Counted from the first letter of the stretch, positions 41,534-50,861 are shown. The stretch: 64,000 nt of DNA from Pseudodesulfovibrio thermohalotolerans (GCF_021353295.2 NZ_CP120635.1:1096001-1160000), one strand, 5' to 3'. The notes: generated by a model not told the origin, from the letters alone. Translations and numbers: made by a program.

Positions 41534-42550
41534 ATGAAGGAAGTTAAAGAGAAAGCACGGGAACTGATGAAAGGCTTCTGCCGGGTGTGCAAGGTCTGCG
41601 ACGGCCGGGCCTGCGCGGGCGAGGTGCCGGGCATGGGCGGCCTGGGAACGGGCGCGTCCTTCAAGGCCAACGTGGAGGCCCTGGAAGGCTTCAGGCTGAA
41701 TATGCGGCTGCTGCATGACGCGGCCGAGCCCGATACGTCCACGACGCTGCTCGGCATCGACATGTCCATGCCGGTCATGGCCGCTCCCATCGGCGGGGTG
41801 TCCTTCAATATGGGCGGCGGCGTATCCGAAGAGGACTACATCGACGCGGTGGTCGGCGGTTGCAAGGCGGCCGGGGTCATCGGCTGCACCGGCGACGGCG
41901 TGCCGCCCTTTATTCACGAGGCCGGGTTCGCCGCTATCGCGAAGAACGACGGCCACGGCATCCCGTTCATCAAGCCCTGGGAGGGCGGGGAACTCGACGA
42001 GAAGCTGGAGAAGGCCCGCGCCACCGGCTGCTCCATGTTCGGCATGGACGTTGACGCCGCCGGACTGATTACCCTTCGCCAGATGGGCCGCCCGGTCGCG
42101 CCCAAGCCCGTTGCCGAGCTGGCGAAGATCATCGACAAGGTGCACGGCTGGGGCGCGAAGTTTGTCCTCAAGGGGATCATGACCCCGGACGAGGCCGCGT
42201 TGGCCGTTGAGGCCGGAGCCGACGCCATAGTGGTCTCCAACCACGGCGGCCGCGTGCTCGACCACACCCCCGGCACGGCCGAGGCCCTGCCCGACGTGGC
42301 CGAGAAGGTGCACGGCGACATCACCATCCTGGTGGACGGCGGCATCCGCACCGGCGCGGACATCCTCAAGATGCTCGCTCTGGGCGCGAACGGCGTGCTT
42401 ATCGGCCGTCCGGTGTCCGTTGCGGCCGTGGGCGGTTTGCAGGAAGGGGTCGAGAAATACTTCGAGACCATCAGAAGCCAGCTCTCCGGGGCCATGGTTC
42501 TGACCGGCTGTGCGGACATCGCGTCCGTGGACGCCAACGTCCTGTTCTAA
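41534..42550 (+). CDS. FMN-dependent alpha-hydroxy acid dehydrogenase (lactate oxidase-like) with N-terminal Cys cluster
   Basis: 338 aa, TIM-barrel flavoprotein. Seen: LDMRLLH-type N-terminus region, APIGG, the barrel lysine in FVLKGIM, the catalytic His and substrate-binding Arg in VSNHGGRVLDH, and the FMN phosphate loop LVDGGIRTGADILKMLALGANGVLIGRP. Oxidises lactate or a related 2-hydroxy acid to the 2-oxo acid. Unlike lactate oxidase it starts with FCRVCKVCDGRACAGEVPG, four cysteines (16, 19, 22, 27; CxxCxxCx4C), which may bind zinc or an iron-sulfur cluster. AAGGAGA precedes the ATG. The regulator and the transporter suggest a lactate substrate (inference). Confidence 0.88.
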   Translation: MKEVKEKARELMKGFCRVCKVCDGRACAGEVPGMGGLGTGASFKANVEALEGFRLNMRLLHDAAEPDTSTTLLGIDMSMPVMAAPIGGVSFNMGGGVSEEDYIDAVVGGCKAAGVIGCTGDGVPPFIHEAGFAAIAKNDGHGIPFIKPWEGGELDEKLEKARATGCSMFGMDVDAAGLITLRQMGRPVAPKPVAELAKIIDKVHGWGAKFVLKGIMTPDEAALAVEAGADAIVVSNHGGRVLDHTPGTAEALPDVAEKVHGDITILVDGGIRTGADILKMLALGANGVLIGRPVSVAAVGGLQEGVEKYFETIRSQLSGAMVLTGCADIASVDANVLF

Positions 42551-42565
42551 AGGAGGCTTCGACCC

Positions 42566-43366
42566 GTGATAACCACCTACCTGCTTTACATCTGTCTCGG
42601 CGCGGTCGCCGGGGTCCTGGCCGGATTGCTCGGCATCGGCGGGGGCCTGGTCATCGTGCCCATGCTCAACTTCGCCTTCGAATGGCAGAACTTCCCGGTG
42701 GAGCACATCCAGCACGTGGCGCTCGGCACGTCCATGGCCACGATCATCTTCACCTCCCTGTCGTCCATGCGCGCCCACCACAAGCGCGGGGCCATCAACT
42801 ACAGCGCCTTCTGGCGGCTGGCACCCGGCATCATCGTCGGAACGTACTTCGGTTCCTGGGTCGCATCGCTGCTGTCCACCCTGTTCCTGAAGGTGTTCTT
42901 CGGCCTGTTCCTGTATTACGTGGCCACGCAGATGCTGTTGAACATCAAGCCCAAGGGTGAGCGCGAGCTGCCCGGCTATAAGGGCACCTTTGCGGCGGGC
43001 AGCGGTATCGGCGTCTTCTCTGCCCTGGTCGGCATCGGCGGCGGCACGCTGACTGTCCCTTTCCTGTCCTGGTGTAACCAGACCATGCATACGGCCATCG
43101 CCACGGCCGCGGCCGTGGGGCTGCCCATCGCTCTGGCGGGGACGACGGGATACGTGGTCAACGGTTGGTCTGTGGCGGGGATTCCCGGCCCGCACATCGG
43201 TTATGTGTACATTCCGGCCTTGCTCGGCATCATCGTGACCAGCACGCTGACCGCGCCCTTCGGGGCCAAGCTGGCGCACAGTCTGCCCGTGACCAAGCTC
43301 AAGAAGATCTTCGCGATCCTCCTGTTCCTGGTCGGCACGCGAATGCTCTGGAACGCCTTGGCGTAA
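42566..43366 (+). CDS. TauE/SafE-family (sulfite exporter-type) membrane transporter
   Basis: 266 aa, eight or nine membrane segments. Twin repeat signatures AGLLGIGGGLVIVPML and SALVGIGGGTLTVPFL identify the TauE/SafE fold, whose members move organic or inorganic anions. The start is GTG at 42566, nine bases after AAAGGAGG. Third gene of the regulator/lactate-oxidase operon, so movement of lactate or the oxo-acid product is plausible, but sulfite or a sulfonate is the family norm. A bidirectional terminator follows. Confidence 0.92.
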   Translation: MITTYLLYICLGAVAGVLAGLLGIGGGLVIVPMLNFAFEWQNFPVEHIQHVALGTSMATIIFTSLSSMRAHHKRGAINYSAFWRLAPGIIVGTYFGSWVASLLSTLFLKVFFGLFLYYVATQMLLNIKPKGERELPGYKGTFAAGSGIGVFSALVGIGGGTLTVPFLSWCNQTMHTAIATAAAVGLPIALAGTTGYVVNGWSVAGIPGPHIGYVYIPALLGIIVTSTLTAPFGAKLAHSLPVTKLKKIFAILLFLVGTRMLWNALA

Positions 43367-43432
43367 TCCGGGACGGACTCCAGGGGGCGACCGTTCGTCT
43401 CCATCCCGATCGTTTCGGGATCAGGCAAAAAG

Positions 43433-43459
43433 AAAGGGACTGCGATGCAGTCCCTTTTT
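43433..43459. terminator. Bidirectional terminator closing the lactate operon
   Basis: AAAGGGACTGC (43433-43443) and GCAGTCCCTTT (43447-43457), loop GAT, with further T and A bases on both sides. Confidence 0.95.
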
Positions 43460-43480
43460 CATTGCGGGCGGGGCGGCGGA

Positions 43481-43804
43481 TTACAGGCCGTGATCCCTTT
43501 GGTGCGCGTCCAGCACGTTGTCCACATGGACGAGCTTTTCCTCGATTTTGCCGGGCTTGATCGTGTAGCGGGTGACGGTCCATTCGAGCTGGTCGATGAA
43601 CTCCACGTGCCCGTAGCCGTTTTCGGGCAGGTTGTCGCGCACGGCTTCGATGAAGTCGTCGATGAGGATGTAGTGGCCCTCGTGGTCGACGCGCAGGACG
43701 TCGCCGTTGTAGTCCACCTGTTCGAAGGGGATCAGGTCCTTTATTTTTTCGAATATTTCAGGACTGATGCGATGAAAATCGCCATAGACGCGGACATCTT
43801 CCAT
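43481..43804 (-). CDS. Hypothetical protein
   Basis: 107 aa, soluble, acidic. YDNGDVLRVDHEGHYILIDDFIEAVRDNLP-like central part reads as alternating strands and a helix. No cysteine and no membrane segment. Not recognised; possibly a lineage-specific small protein. Downstream of the glycosyltransferase gene by 35 bases on the same strand and ending beside the terminator of the lactate operon. Codon use as the surroundings. Confidence 0.65.
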   Translation of the reverse strand: MEDVRVYGDFHRISPEIFEKIKDLIPFEQVDYNGDVLRVDHEGHYILIDDFIEAVRDNLPENGYGHVEFIDQLEWTVTRYTIKPGKIEEKLVHVDNVLDAHQRDHGL

Positions 43805-43839
43805 GCTCTTACTCCATTGGGGAACGTGATGGGCAGGAA

Positions 43840-45528
43840 TTAGGCATTCAGGCCCAGGCGGTCAACCAGGAAGCGGGATTTTTCTTCGAGATCGGCCCAG
43901 AGCATGGCCTGGTTCTCCCGGCCCAAACGGTCCAGTTCGTCGTCCGTGTACTTGGTGTCCAGCTTGAGCTTGTTGCCCATGACCTGGCCGATCTGTTTGG
44001 CCGTCTTGGATTTGGCCAGGGACGAGTGCTGCACATGGCGCACGGCCAGGCCGCCCACGTACAGGGCCGGGGTGCCGTCGAGGCTCGCGCGCAGGTCGCG
44101 GTCGAGGTCGTCGAACTGGGACGGGGTGTAGCGCAGGTCGAAGGGGCCGGTGCGTTTTATGGAGCGCATGTTGACCAGATGGCAGCAGCCCGACACGGAT
44201 AGGCAGGGCCGGGTGTAGGTGAACATCCCGGTGTCGGGACTGCCCGCGCAGTTGTCGTGGACCGGCACCCGGTTTGGCAGCGCGTCGGGTTCGCCCTCGG
44301 GCGGCCGCACGGGAAAGATGTTGTAGTCCGCGGATTGCAGTCCGAAGGGCGGGACCGCCGCAGTGATCCGGCAGCCCACGGCCCCAAGGTCGTCGCGCCC
44401 CCGCGTCGGGCCGAGCAGCCGCAGAAGCCAGTCTTCGGGCAGGACGATGTCGTCGTCCAGGAATGCCGCCCAGCGCGCCTTGCGCACCTCGGGCAGGGAC
44501 AAGAGCCAGTTGCGCGCGGCGGGCGCGCCCACGTTGACCGGCAATGTCTCGATATGGAATCGGTCCGCGTCGAACCGTCGGGCCGCTTGAGCGAGGACCT
44601 GGCCGGTGTGGTCGGAGGACCCGTTGTTCAAGGCGAAGACCCTGGCTCGGCCGATCTCGCTGCGCAGAAGGGATTCCAGCGTGTCAGCCAGGAGGTCCGC
44701 TTTGTTCCAAGAGTAGAGCAGCACGGCGGCTTCTTCGCAGTCCTCGGGGGATGCCGTGGGCGCGGGGCGGAAAAGATCGTGGAGCTTGAGCGTCAGATTG
44801 ACGTGCCACGGGATGGCCTGCCACAGCCCGGCGAGCGCGCCCTTGGCCTCTCCGGTGCGGCCCATCCGCAGCAGCAGTTCGCCGCCCGCGTAGGCACGCC
44901 ACAGTCCCCAGAGGTTCGGGTCGAGGCTCTCGACCACCGGCAGGGCTTCCTCGGGCGGCAGGCAGTGGAAAGCCCGGTCCGCCTCGAAACGCGCCCGCAA
45001 AGGGAGGGCGGCCTCGGGCCAATGGACCATGTCCAGGGCGGCCTTGGCGATCTCCGGCCTGCCCATGTGGATGAGGTCCCGCCAGATGTGGTTCAGCCAG
45101 CCAAGGCCCTTGGTCGGGTCGCTCAGGACCACGGCCAGGAAGCGCAGAATCAGGCTTCGGTCGTCCTGGCGGGCCAGTTCATGCCATGCGTCGGCGGCCT
45201 CACCTTCGCCGGGCTGCGCGGATTCGGCTGCCAGGATCATGAGGCGGGTCAGGGCGCGGTCCGCCCTGAGCCCGAGGTTCACGGCCTTGATCGCCCATCG
45301 GGCCAGGTCCGGATGCAACGGGTGCGCCTGCATTCCCCACAGGGCCATGCCCATGGCCGCGCTTCGGCAGCCCGGGTTTTCTTCGCTCAGGATGAACAGG
45401 CCGGGCAGCAGACCGGCCAGGGAGCCGGGCAGGCCCATGCCCAGTTGCCAGCCGGAAAAATGGCGCGCAAAGGCTGGCTGGACCGGGGCGCAGGACGGCA
45501 GGGTGCGGGGAATGGCGAATCGATTCAT
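43840..45528 (-). CDS. Family 2 glycosyltransferase with long N-terminal region
   Basis: 562 aa. The N-terminal 270 residues are helical, rich in Leu, Ala and Arg, TPR-like in character (for example AAKALLR... and GELLLRMGRTGEAKGALAGLW). A GT-A domain follows from VLLYSWNKADLLADTLESLL, with the nucleotide-sugar motif LNNGSSDHTG, VNVGAPAARNWLL, and the DxD-like FLDDDIVLPEDW. Soluble and probably cytoplasmic. It likely adds a sugar to a surface glycan or to flagellin; the context (lpxB, Maf protein further down) supports envelope work. No ribosome site is obvious before the ATG at 45528. Confidence 0.85.
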   Translation of the reverse strand: MNRFAIPRTLPSCAPVQPAFARHFSGWQLGMGLPGSLAGLLPGLFILSEENPGCRSAAMGMALWGMQAHPLHPDLARWAIKAVNLGLRADRALTRLMILAAESAQPGEGEAADAWHELARQDDRSLILRFLAVVLSDPTKGLGWLNHIWRDLIHMGRPEIAKAALDMVHWPEAALPLRARFEADRAFHCLPPEEALPVVESLDPNLWGLWRAYAGGELLLRMGRTGEAKGALAGLWQAIPWHVNLTLKLHDLFRPAPTASPEDCEEAAVLLYSWNKADLLADTLESLLRSEIGRARVFALNNGSSDHTGQVLAQAARRFDADRFHIETLPVNVGAPAARNWLLSLPEVRKARWAAFLDDDIVLPEDWLLRLLGPTRGRDDLGAVGCRITAAVPPFGLQSADYNIFPVRPPEGEPDALPNRVPVHDNCAGSPDTGMFTYTRPCLSVSGCCHLVNMRSIKRTGPFDLRYTPSQFDDLDRDLRASLDGTPALYVGGLAVRHVQHSSLAKSKTAKQIGQVMGNKLKLDTKYTDDELDRLGRENQAMLWADLEEKSRFLVDRLGLNA

Positions 45529-45583
45529 TATGGTTGCCGTTTAGCAGAAATGGGGGGACGGGGCCAGTCGGCCGGTCGGCCGG

Positions 45584-46732
45584 TCAGCCGGTTGGCGGCG
45601 CGAGTTTTTCGAGGTCGTCGAGGATGATTCGGGCGGCGCGGAGGGGCGCGCCGGGGTCGCCGACCATGGTGCGCAGGACGTTGAGCCCGTCCTTGACCTC
45701 CCGGTAGGCTTCGGGATCGTCCAGCCAGTTCCGGGCCGTTCGGGCCAGGTTCTCGGGCGAGGCCTTTTTACCGATGAATTCCGGGTAGATTTCTTGGCCC
45801 AGGATGAGGTTGGGCAGGGAGATGAATTCGACGTTGACGAGCATTCGACCCACCAGCTCGGACAGGGGAGAGACCTTGTAGGCCACCAGGACCGGGGTGC
45901 CGATGAGCGCGGTTTCCAGCGTGACGGTGCCCGAGGCGGCCATGATGAACTTGCACGACCGGAAGGTCTCGTACCGTTCGTCCGGGGAGACGAAGGAAAC
46001 CGGGATGTCGTCGGGCCACAGGGACCGCAGCAGGGATTCGTCCATGCCCGGTGCGCGGACCAGGACATATTCGAGGCCGGGGTGGTCGGCGGCCAGCAGC
46101 CGGGCTGTTTCCGCGAATACCGGGAGCAGGGACGAGACCTCCTTGGTCCGGCTGCCGGGCAGCAGCCCCACGCGGTTTTCGTCGGGCCGCACTGCGTCCA
46201 GTCTGTCCAGGGGCAGCACGTCCATGAGCGGGTGTCCCACGTAGTCCACGTCCATGCCGTATTTCGCGTAGAAGTCCCTTTCGAAGGGCAGGATGCAGAT
46301 GACCTTGCGGACGAACTTGCGCAGGAATTCGGCCCTGCCCGAACGCCACGCCCATATCTGGGGACTGATGTAGTAGTAGACCGGGATGCCGATTTTTTTG
46401 GCTATCCGGGCGATGCGGAAATTGAACTCCGGGCAGTCCACAAGGATGATGGCCCCGGGCCGGATGGCCTTGAGCTCGCTCTTGATGACCCTTAGCAGCT
46501 TGAGGATACGCGGCAAGCCGCCGAGAATCTCGGTTATCCCCACCAGGGAAATCTCGCGCATGGAGTGGCGGGGCCTGAGGCCCTCCGCTTCCATGGCCGG
46601 ACCGCCCATGCCCGTGAAGGAGACGCCCGGGTCCGCCTGCCGGAGCGCTTTCATCAGTTCCGCGCCGTGCAAATCGCCGGAGGCTTCGCCCACGCTGAAC
46701 CAGATGGGGCCTGATGGATTGCCTTTCTGCAT
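45584..46732 (-). CDS. lpxB: Lipid-A-disaccharide synthase LpxB
   Basis: 382 aa, the usual length. GT19 enzyme joining UDP-2,3-diacylglucosamine and lipid X to form the lipid A disaccharide. Signatures: SVGEASGDLHGAELMKAL at the N-terminus, FTGMGGPAME, IRPGAIILVDCPEFNFRIARIAKK, PVYYYISPQIWAWR, LLPGSRTKEV, and a C-terminal nucleotide-binding ASGTVTLETALIGTPVLVAYK block. Divergent from the Gfo/Idh/MocA gene, 131 bases away. Confidence 0.97.
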   Translation of the reverse strand: MQKGNPSGPIWFSVGEASGDLHGAELMKALRQADPGVSFTGMGGPAMEAEGLRPRHSMREISLVGITEILGGLPRILKLLRVIKSELKAIRPGAIILVDCPEFNFRIARIAKKIGIPVYYYISPQIWAWRSGRAEFLRKFVRKVICILPFERDFYAKYGMDVDYVGHPLMDVLPLDRLDAVRPDENRVGLLPGSRTKEVSSLLPVFAETARLLAADHPGLEYVLVRAPGMDESLLRSLWPDDIPVSFVSPDERYETFRSCKFIMAASGTVTLETALIGTPVLVAYKVSPLSELVGRMLVNVEFISLPNLILGQEIYPEFIGKKASPENLARTARNWLDDPEAYREVKDGLNVLRTMVGDPGAPLRAARIILDDLEKLAPPTG

Positions 46733-46863
46733 GGACAGTTAGTAGCCCATGTGCGGTCCGGCCGCAAGACGAACCGGGGAATGCGCCTCTCCGGGGTTGC
46801 CATGGGGGCCGTTGCCCTGTACTACTCACACGCACACGTGAACCCTAGAACGAGGTTACATAT

Positions 46864-47787
46864 ATGATGAAAGTCGGAGTCGTCGGCCTGGGTTGGATGG
46901 GCAGAGTGCATCTGCGCAACTATACCGAAATGGCGGGCGTGGAAGTTGTCGGAGTGGTCGACGTCGATCCAAAGGCGCGCGAAGAGGTTGAAGCACAGTT
47001 CGGCGTGAAGGCCTTTGCCTCCTTGGACGAGCTGCTTGCGCACGACCTGGACGCCATGTCCATCTGCGTGCCTACCAGCCTGCACCATGAGACCGGTCTC
47101 AAGGTCATGGACAAGGGCATCAACGCCATCATCGAGAAGCCCCTTGCCGCCACCGCGGCCGAGGGCGAGGAACTCGTGGCCAAGGCCAGAGAAAAGGGCG
47201 TGGCCCTTATGGTAGGACACGTGGAACGCTTCAACCCGGCGGTTTCCCGGGTCAAGGAGCTCGTCGGCGACGACGTCATTTCCATCCAGATCGAGCGCGT
47301 GGGGCCGTATCCGCCGCGTATTCAGGACGTGGGCGTCATCAAGGACCTCGGGTCCCACGACATCGACCTCATCCGCTACCTGACCGGCTCCGAGTTCAAG
47401 ACCGTGTACGCGGTCTCCTCCACCTCGCTGGGCAAGCACGAGGATTCCGCCCTCATCACCTGCGAGATGGAAAACGGCGTGCTCGCCAACATCACTACCA
47501 ACTGGGTCACCCCCTACAAGGGGCGCAAGATCAACGTGGCCTGCGAGTCCAAGTACATCGCGGCCAACCTGATTACCCAGGAGGTCAAGGAATACTCGGC
47601 CTTCTCAACCTACGACAAATCCTACTCCGTGCGCGAGTGGCCGCTCATGTTCCGCGAGCCGGTCAAGGCCGAACTGACCGCCTTCCTCGACGCTCTGCGC
47701 AACGGCACCCCGGTCCCCATCACCGGAGAGGACGGCCTCGAAGTGCTCAAGACCTTTGAGCGCATCTTCGACTGCCTCGACAAATAG
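46864..47787 (+). CDS. Gfo/Idh/MocA family oxidoreductase, possibly UDP-GlcNAc-related (GnnA-like)
   Basis: 307 aa. N-terminal Rossmann fold with VGLGWMGRVHLRNYTE, then EKPLAATAAEGEEL carrying the family lysine of the EKP motif, and GHVERFNPAVSRVKELV plus KDLGSHDIDLIRYLTG, where the conserved His takes part in hydride transfer. Members oxidise or reduce sugars and cyclitols with NAD(P). Similarity in the GHVERFNP and KDLGSHDIDL blocks to GnnA and WlbA-type UDP-sugar 3-dehydrogenases, together with the neighbouring divergent lpxB, suggests making an amino-sugar donor for lipid A or O-antigen. This specific role is inference. GAGG lies 8 bases before the ATG. Confidence 0.85.
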   Translation: MMKVGVVGLGWMGRVHLRNYTEMAGVEVVGVVDVDPKAREEVEAQFGVKAFASLDELLAHDLDAMSICVPTSLHHETGLKVMDKGINAIIEKPLAATAAEGEELVAKAREKGVALMVGHVERFNPAVSRVKELVGDDVISIQIERVGPYPPRIQDVGVIKDLGSHDIDLIRYLTGSEFKTVYAVSSTSLGKHEDSALITCEMENGVLANITTNWVTPYKGRKINVACESKYIAANLITQEVKEYSAFSTYDKSYSVREWPLMFREPVKAELTAFLDALRNGTPVPITGEDGLEVLKTFERIFDCLDK

Positions 47788-47810
47788 CGACCGGCAAGAC
47801 AGACAATGCG

Positions 47811-47844
47811 AAAGCGCCCGCTTCCACGAAGCGGGCGCTTTTTT
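47811..47844. terminator. Bidirectional terminator after the Gfo/Idh/MocA gene
   Basis: Perfect 13-bp stem AAAGCGCCCGCTT (47811-47823) and AAGCGGGCGCTTT (47829-47841), loop CCACG, then TTT. 24 bases after the stop. Confidence 0.95.
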
Positions 47845-47903
47845 GCGTTATAAGGCTTCCGGCATTCGGCCGGACGGCGCCTTCGGTCAGGGCGTTTCCC
47901 GTG

Positions 47904-48566
47904 CTATTTCCCGGCCACGGAGTTCTTGTCGGGGGTGGGCTGCTCGGCGGGCGCGGGGACCGTGATGTAGTCCACCACGCCTGAGAGTCCGTTGACCTCG
48001 GAGGCGATGGCCAGGGCGGCGGTTTTTTGATGGTAGTCCTTGGCGTTGCCGATGAGCACGGCGTGACTGCGGATAACCTCCACGCGGAGATCGGCCCCCT
48101 CAAGCCGCCTGGTTTCGGCCAGTCGGCCGCGCAGCTCCTTGAGCAGTAGCTCGTCTCGGGCCGCGTCTCGGGCGGCCGTTCTTGACGGAGCCGCCGGGTA
48201 GAATTTGCAGGTGATGATTTTGACGCCTTCCACGGTGGCCGCCGTGCGGATGGCGTAATTCGCCTGATTGCGGCTTTGCATCTGGCCAACGAGATAGGCT
48301 CTGCCCTCGAAGACGTGTGCGGAGATATGGATGCCGTTCAGCTCAAGCCGCTCGCGCAGCCTGCGTTCGACCTGGACGTCGCGGACTATGTGCAGGCTCC
48401 CGCCGTCAATATTGTCGCGCGGCAGGTACTCGTTGGCCATGACCGCGGCGTCGTAGCCGGTCATGGCGCCTCCGGCCACTTGCACGGCGGGGTAGAGCGC
48501 GCACCCGGCGAGGAGCGCGGAAAGGAGGACGGCCAAAGCCGCCTTGTATGTGATTTCGGGCAGCAT
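47904..48566 (-). CDS. BON-domain lipoprotein (OsmY/YraP-like)
   Basis: 220 aa. Signal peptide with lipobox LLAGC (Cys about residue 22). Two BON domains follow (about residues 60-130 and 135-200), with the typical GVKIITCKF/GVVDYITVP strand and the helix before it; a proline-rich tail ends it. E. coli YraP/DolP is an outer-membrane lipoprotein of this pattern that supports envelope integrity. Likely anchored to the outer membrane. First residue M at 48566 overlaps no gene. Convergent with the Gfo/Idh/MocA gene. Confidence 0.88.
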   Translation of the reverse strand: MLPEITYKAALAVLLSALLAGCALYPAVQVAGGAMTGYDAAVMANEYLPRDNIDGGSLHIVRDVQVERRLRERLELNGIHISAHVFEGRAYLVGQMQSRNQANYAIRTAATVEGVKIITCKFYPAAPSRTAARDAARDELLLKELRGRLAETRRLEGADLRVEVIRSHAVLIGNAKDYHQKTAALAIASEVNGLSGVVDYITVPAPAEQPTPDKNSVAGK

Positions 48567-48619
48567 TGACCCTAAAGTATAGTCGAATATCTAGAGGTTG
48601 TCTAACACAATCGCAGCAA

Positions 48620-50239
48620 TCATCCCTTGATGGCCAGGATATGAATCAGCCCCGCGATGGATTGACGGTCGATTATGTGGAATTCGGGCAGCCGTTCTTT
48701 GATGTCGTCCCAGTGGGTCGCGCGGATGGCCAGGATGGCCTTGTCGTGCCTGCCCAGTTCCTCGACGAGTTTGTCGTAGTTGTCGTACTCCGGGTAGTCG
48801 TGCCCCGCGTAGTAGGAGTAGATGCCCGAGTAGACCCGGGCCGAGAAGGGCGCGTAGCCGTGCTCTATGTAGTCCCGCAGGATCAGGGCCTGGCGGCGGG
48901 GGCTCATGGCGTCGTTCAGGGAGGGGGCGGCAAGCAGACCTACCGGATATATCCACAGGATCATGGCCAGCGCGCAGGTCGCGAGCGCGGCGCGGAATCC
49001 CTTGGCGCGCATGGAGAGGATGGCCGCGCCGCCGAGAATGAGCGTTCCGGCGCAGATGCCCATGCCGCGCACGGGCACCGGGATGGGGATGAGGTCGCCC
49101 GCCAGGAGCAGGACCGAGCCGAGCACGATCCACAGGCCGCCCACCAGCGTCCAGAGTCTGGCGGCCCGGGCCGCACTCATGGTCCGCAGGTCGTCGGCGA
49201 TGAGGATGGCCAGCGGCGGGAACATGGGCAGGACGTAGATGAACACCTTGCCGCTCAGGCTCGAAAGAAAGGCGAATGTGACCGCGAACATGATCCAGAG
49301 CAGGGTCTTGGGGCCCGCCTGCCGCCGTCCGCCCCACAGGGTTCCCCAGAAAGAGAGGGAGAAGAGCCGTTTCACCGGAGCGGTAAACAGGGCCAGGGTC
49401 CAGGGCATCCAGGCCAGCGGGAACGCCGCGAAATACCACCAGAACGGTTCACGGTGATGGAAGGTGTGCGTGGCCCTTTCGAGAATCTGCTTGCCGAGTA
49501 CGGTGTTGATGAGGAAGGCCGGGCCTTCGGCCAGCACCACGCCCGCCACCCATGCGGCGATCATGCCGAGCATGACCAGGACGCCGAGGGCCGTGCGCCG
49601 CGAGAGCAGGCGTCGGGCCTCGCCCTTGAAGAGCAGGAACAGGGAAATGTTGACCAGCGGGAACAGGAAGCCGAGCGGGCCCTTGACCAGGGTGGCCGCT
49701 CCGGCCAGGGCAAAGCCCACGACCGGCCACCAGCCTTCGTTCTTGCCGGTGTACGCGCGGTAGAAGACGGCGTGGCTCAGGATAATCAGGGCCGCGAACA
49801 GCAGGTCCATGCGCGAGTAGTGCAGCAGGGCGGCGACCATGAAGGAGGACAGCAGAATCAGGGTGGACGCCAGGGAAGTGGTCTTGTCGAATTTCAGCAT
49901 CCGGGCCAGGGCGTAGGCGGCGAACAGGAAGAAGAGGCCGGACAGGGCCGCGCCCAGGAAGAAGACCTCTGGCGTATTGAACGGGGTCAGCTTGTCGAGC
50001 AGCCAGAGGAACCAGAAATAGACCGGCGGCTTGTCCGGGTACGCCTGGCCGTTGAGGGCCAGGACCATCCACTTTCCATTGAGGGCCAGGTTGTTGTAGG
50101 CGTCGGCGTAGCGGACTTCGTCGGAGAACCACAGGGCGCGGTTGTTCAGGGCGAACCAGGTTTGGGCCAGCACGGCCAGGGTCATGGTCAGCCAGGGGTG
50201 ATTTTCAAGTCGGGTCCAGATGGTGCGAAGCGCGCTCAT
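48620..50239 (-). CDS. ArnT/PMT-family membrane glycosyltransferase
   Basis: 539 aa, with about 11-12 membrane segments and a C-terminal periplasmic domain. The first periplasmic loop carries LWFSDEVRYADAYNNL (acidic metal/catalytic pair of GT-C enzymes) and AYPDKPPVYFW typical of the ArnT/PMT2 group. ArnT moves 4-amino-4-deoxy-arabinose from undecaprenyl phosphate to lipid A; related enzymes transfer other sugars to lipid A or proteins. Which one applies is unknown here. It lies one base after the PAP2 gene stop, so both are in one operon. Confidence 0.88.
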   Translation of the reverse strand: MSALRTIWTRLENHPWLTMTLAVLAQTWFALNNRALWFSDEVRYADAYNNLALNGKWMVLALNGQAYPDKPPVYFWFLWLLDKLTPFNTPEVFFLGAALSGLFFLFAAYALARMLKFDKTTSLASTLILLSSFMVAALLHYSRMDLLFAALIILSHAVFYRAYTGKNEGWWPVVGFALAGAATLVKGPLGFLFPLVNISLFLLFKGEARRLLSRRTALGVLVMLGMIAAWVAGVVLAEGPAFLINTVLGKQILERATHTFHHREPFWWYFAAFPLAWMPWTLALFTAPVKRLFSLSFWGTLWGGRRQAGPKTLLWIMFAVTFAFLSSLSGKVFIYVLPMFPPLAILIADDLRTMSAARAARLWTLVGGLWIVLGSVLLLAGDLIPIPVPVRGMGICAGTLILGGAAILSMRAKGFRAALATCALAMILWIYPVGLLAAPSLNDAMSPRRQALILRDYIEHGYAPFSARVYSGIYSYYAGHDYPEYDNYDKLVEELGRHDKAILAIRATHWDDIKERLPEFHIIDRQSIAGLIHILAIKG

Positions 50240-50240
50240 G

Positions 50241-50861
50241 TCATGATCTCCTGAAAAGCGAGGATTCGGCGATGATTACGGCGGCGAAACCGCCCACGCT
50301 GCCGAGCAGCCAGCCGAAGAAGACGTCGGTGGGATGGTGCCAGCCGAGATAGATGCGGGAGAATCCGGCCAGGCCGACGAACAGACCGAGCAGGACAGAG
50401 ACCGCCGTGCGCGACGAACGCAGGGCCAGCGGCAGGGTCCAGCCGGTTATTTCAGTGGTGTGCCCCGAGGGCAGGGATACTTGGGCGTATCGGCCGGAAA
50501 GGGGTGCGTACCAATGGCCTTCGCCGGGGCGGGGCCTGCCGATGACGTATTTGGTGAAGTGCACGGCCAGTCCGGCGACCAGTCCCTGCACCACGAGCAG
50601 GACGAGCACGAAGCGGAGCTTTTCGCGGTCGCCCGATCTCCAGGCGAAGAAGAGCATTGCCGCGTAAAATACGTAGAAGACGGGGTTGCACCAATTGGTG
50701 ACGAGCCGCATGAACGCGGCGAGCCCGGCATGGGCGGCGCGGTGGTCCTTGAAGAACAGGGCCACGTCGCTTTCGTTCGCGAACCCGGCCCAGATGACGG
50801 CCAGGATAATCAGGAGCGGCGCGGAGTAGAGCGCCCAATGCTTCAGGGGAGTACAGCTCAT
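50241..50861 (-). CDS. PAP2-family membrane phosphatase
   Basis: 206 aa, about six membrane segments. The three PAP2 motifs are complete: KYVIGRPRPGEG, SLPSGHTTEITG and SRIYLGWHHPTDVFFG. Such enzymes dephosphorylate lipid phosphates on the periplasmic side. Its position upstream of the ArnT-like gene and near lpxB makes a role in lipid A or undecaprenyl pyrophosphate recycling likely (LpxE/LpxF/UppP type), which is inference. Start ATG at 50861. Confidence 0.9.
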   Translation of the reverse strand: MSCTPLKHWALYSAPLLIILAVIWAGFANESDVALFFKDHRAAHAGLAAFMRLVTNWCNPVFYVFYAAMLFFAWRSGDREKLRFVLVLLVVQGLVAGLAVHFTKYVIGRPRPGEGHWYAPLSGRYAQVSLPSGHTTEITGWTLPLALRSSRTAVSVLLGLFVGLAGFSRIYLGWHHPTDVFFGWLLGSVGGFAAVIIAESSLFRRS

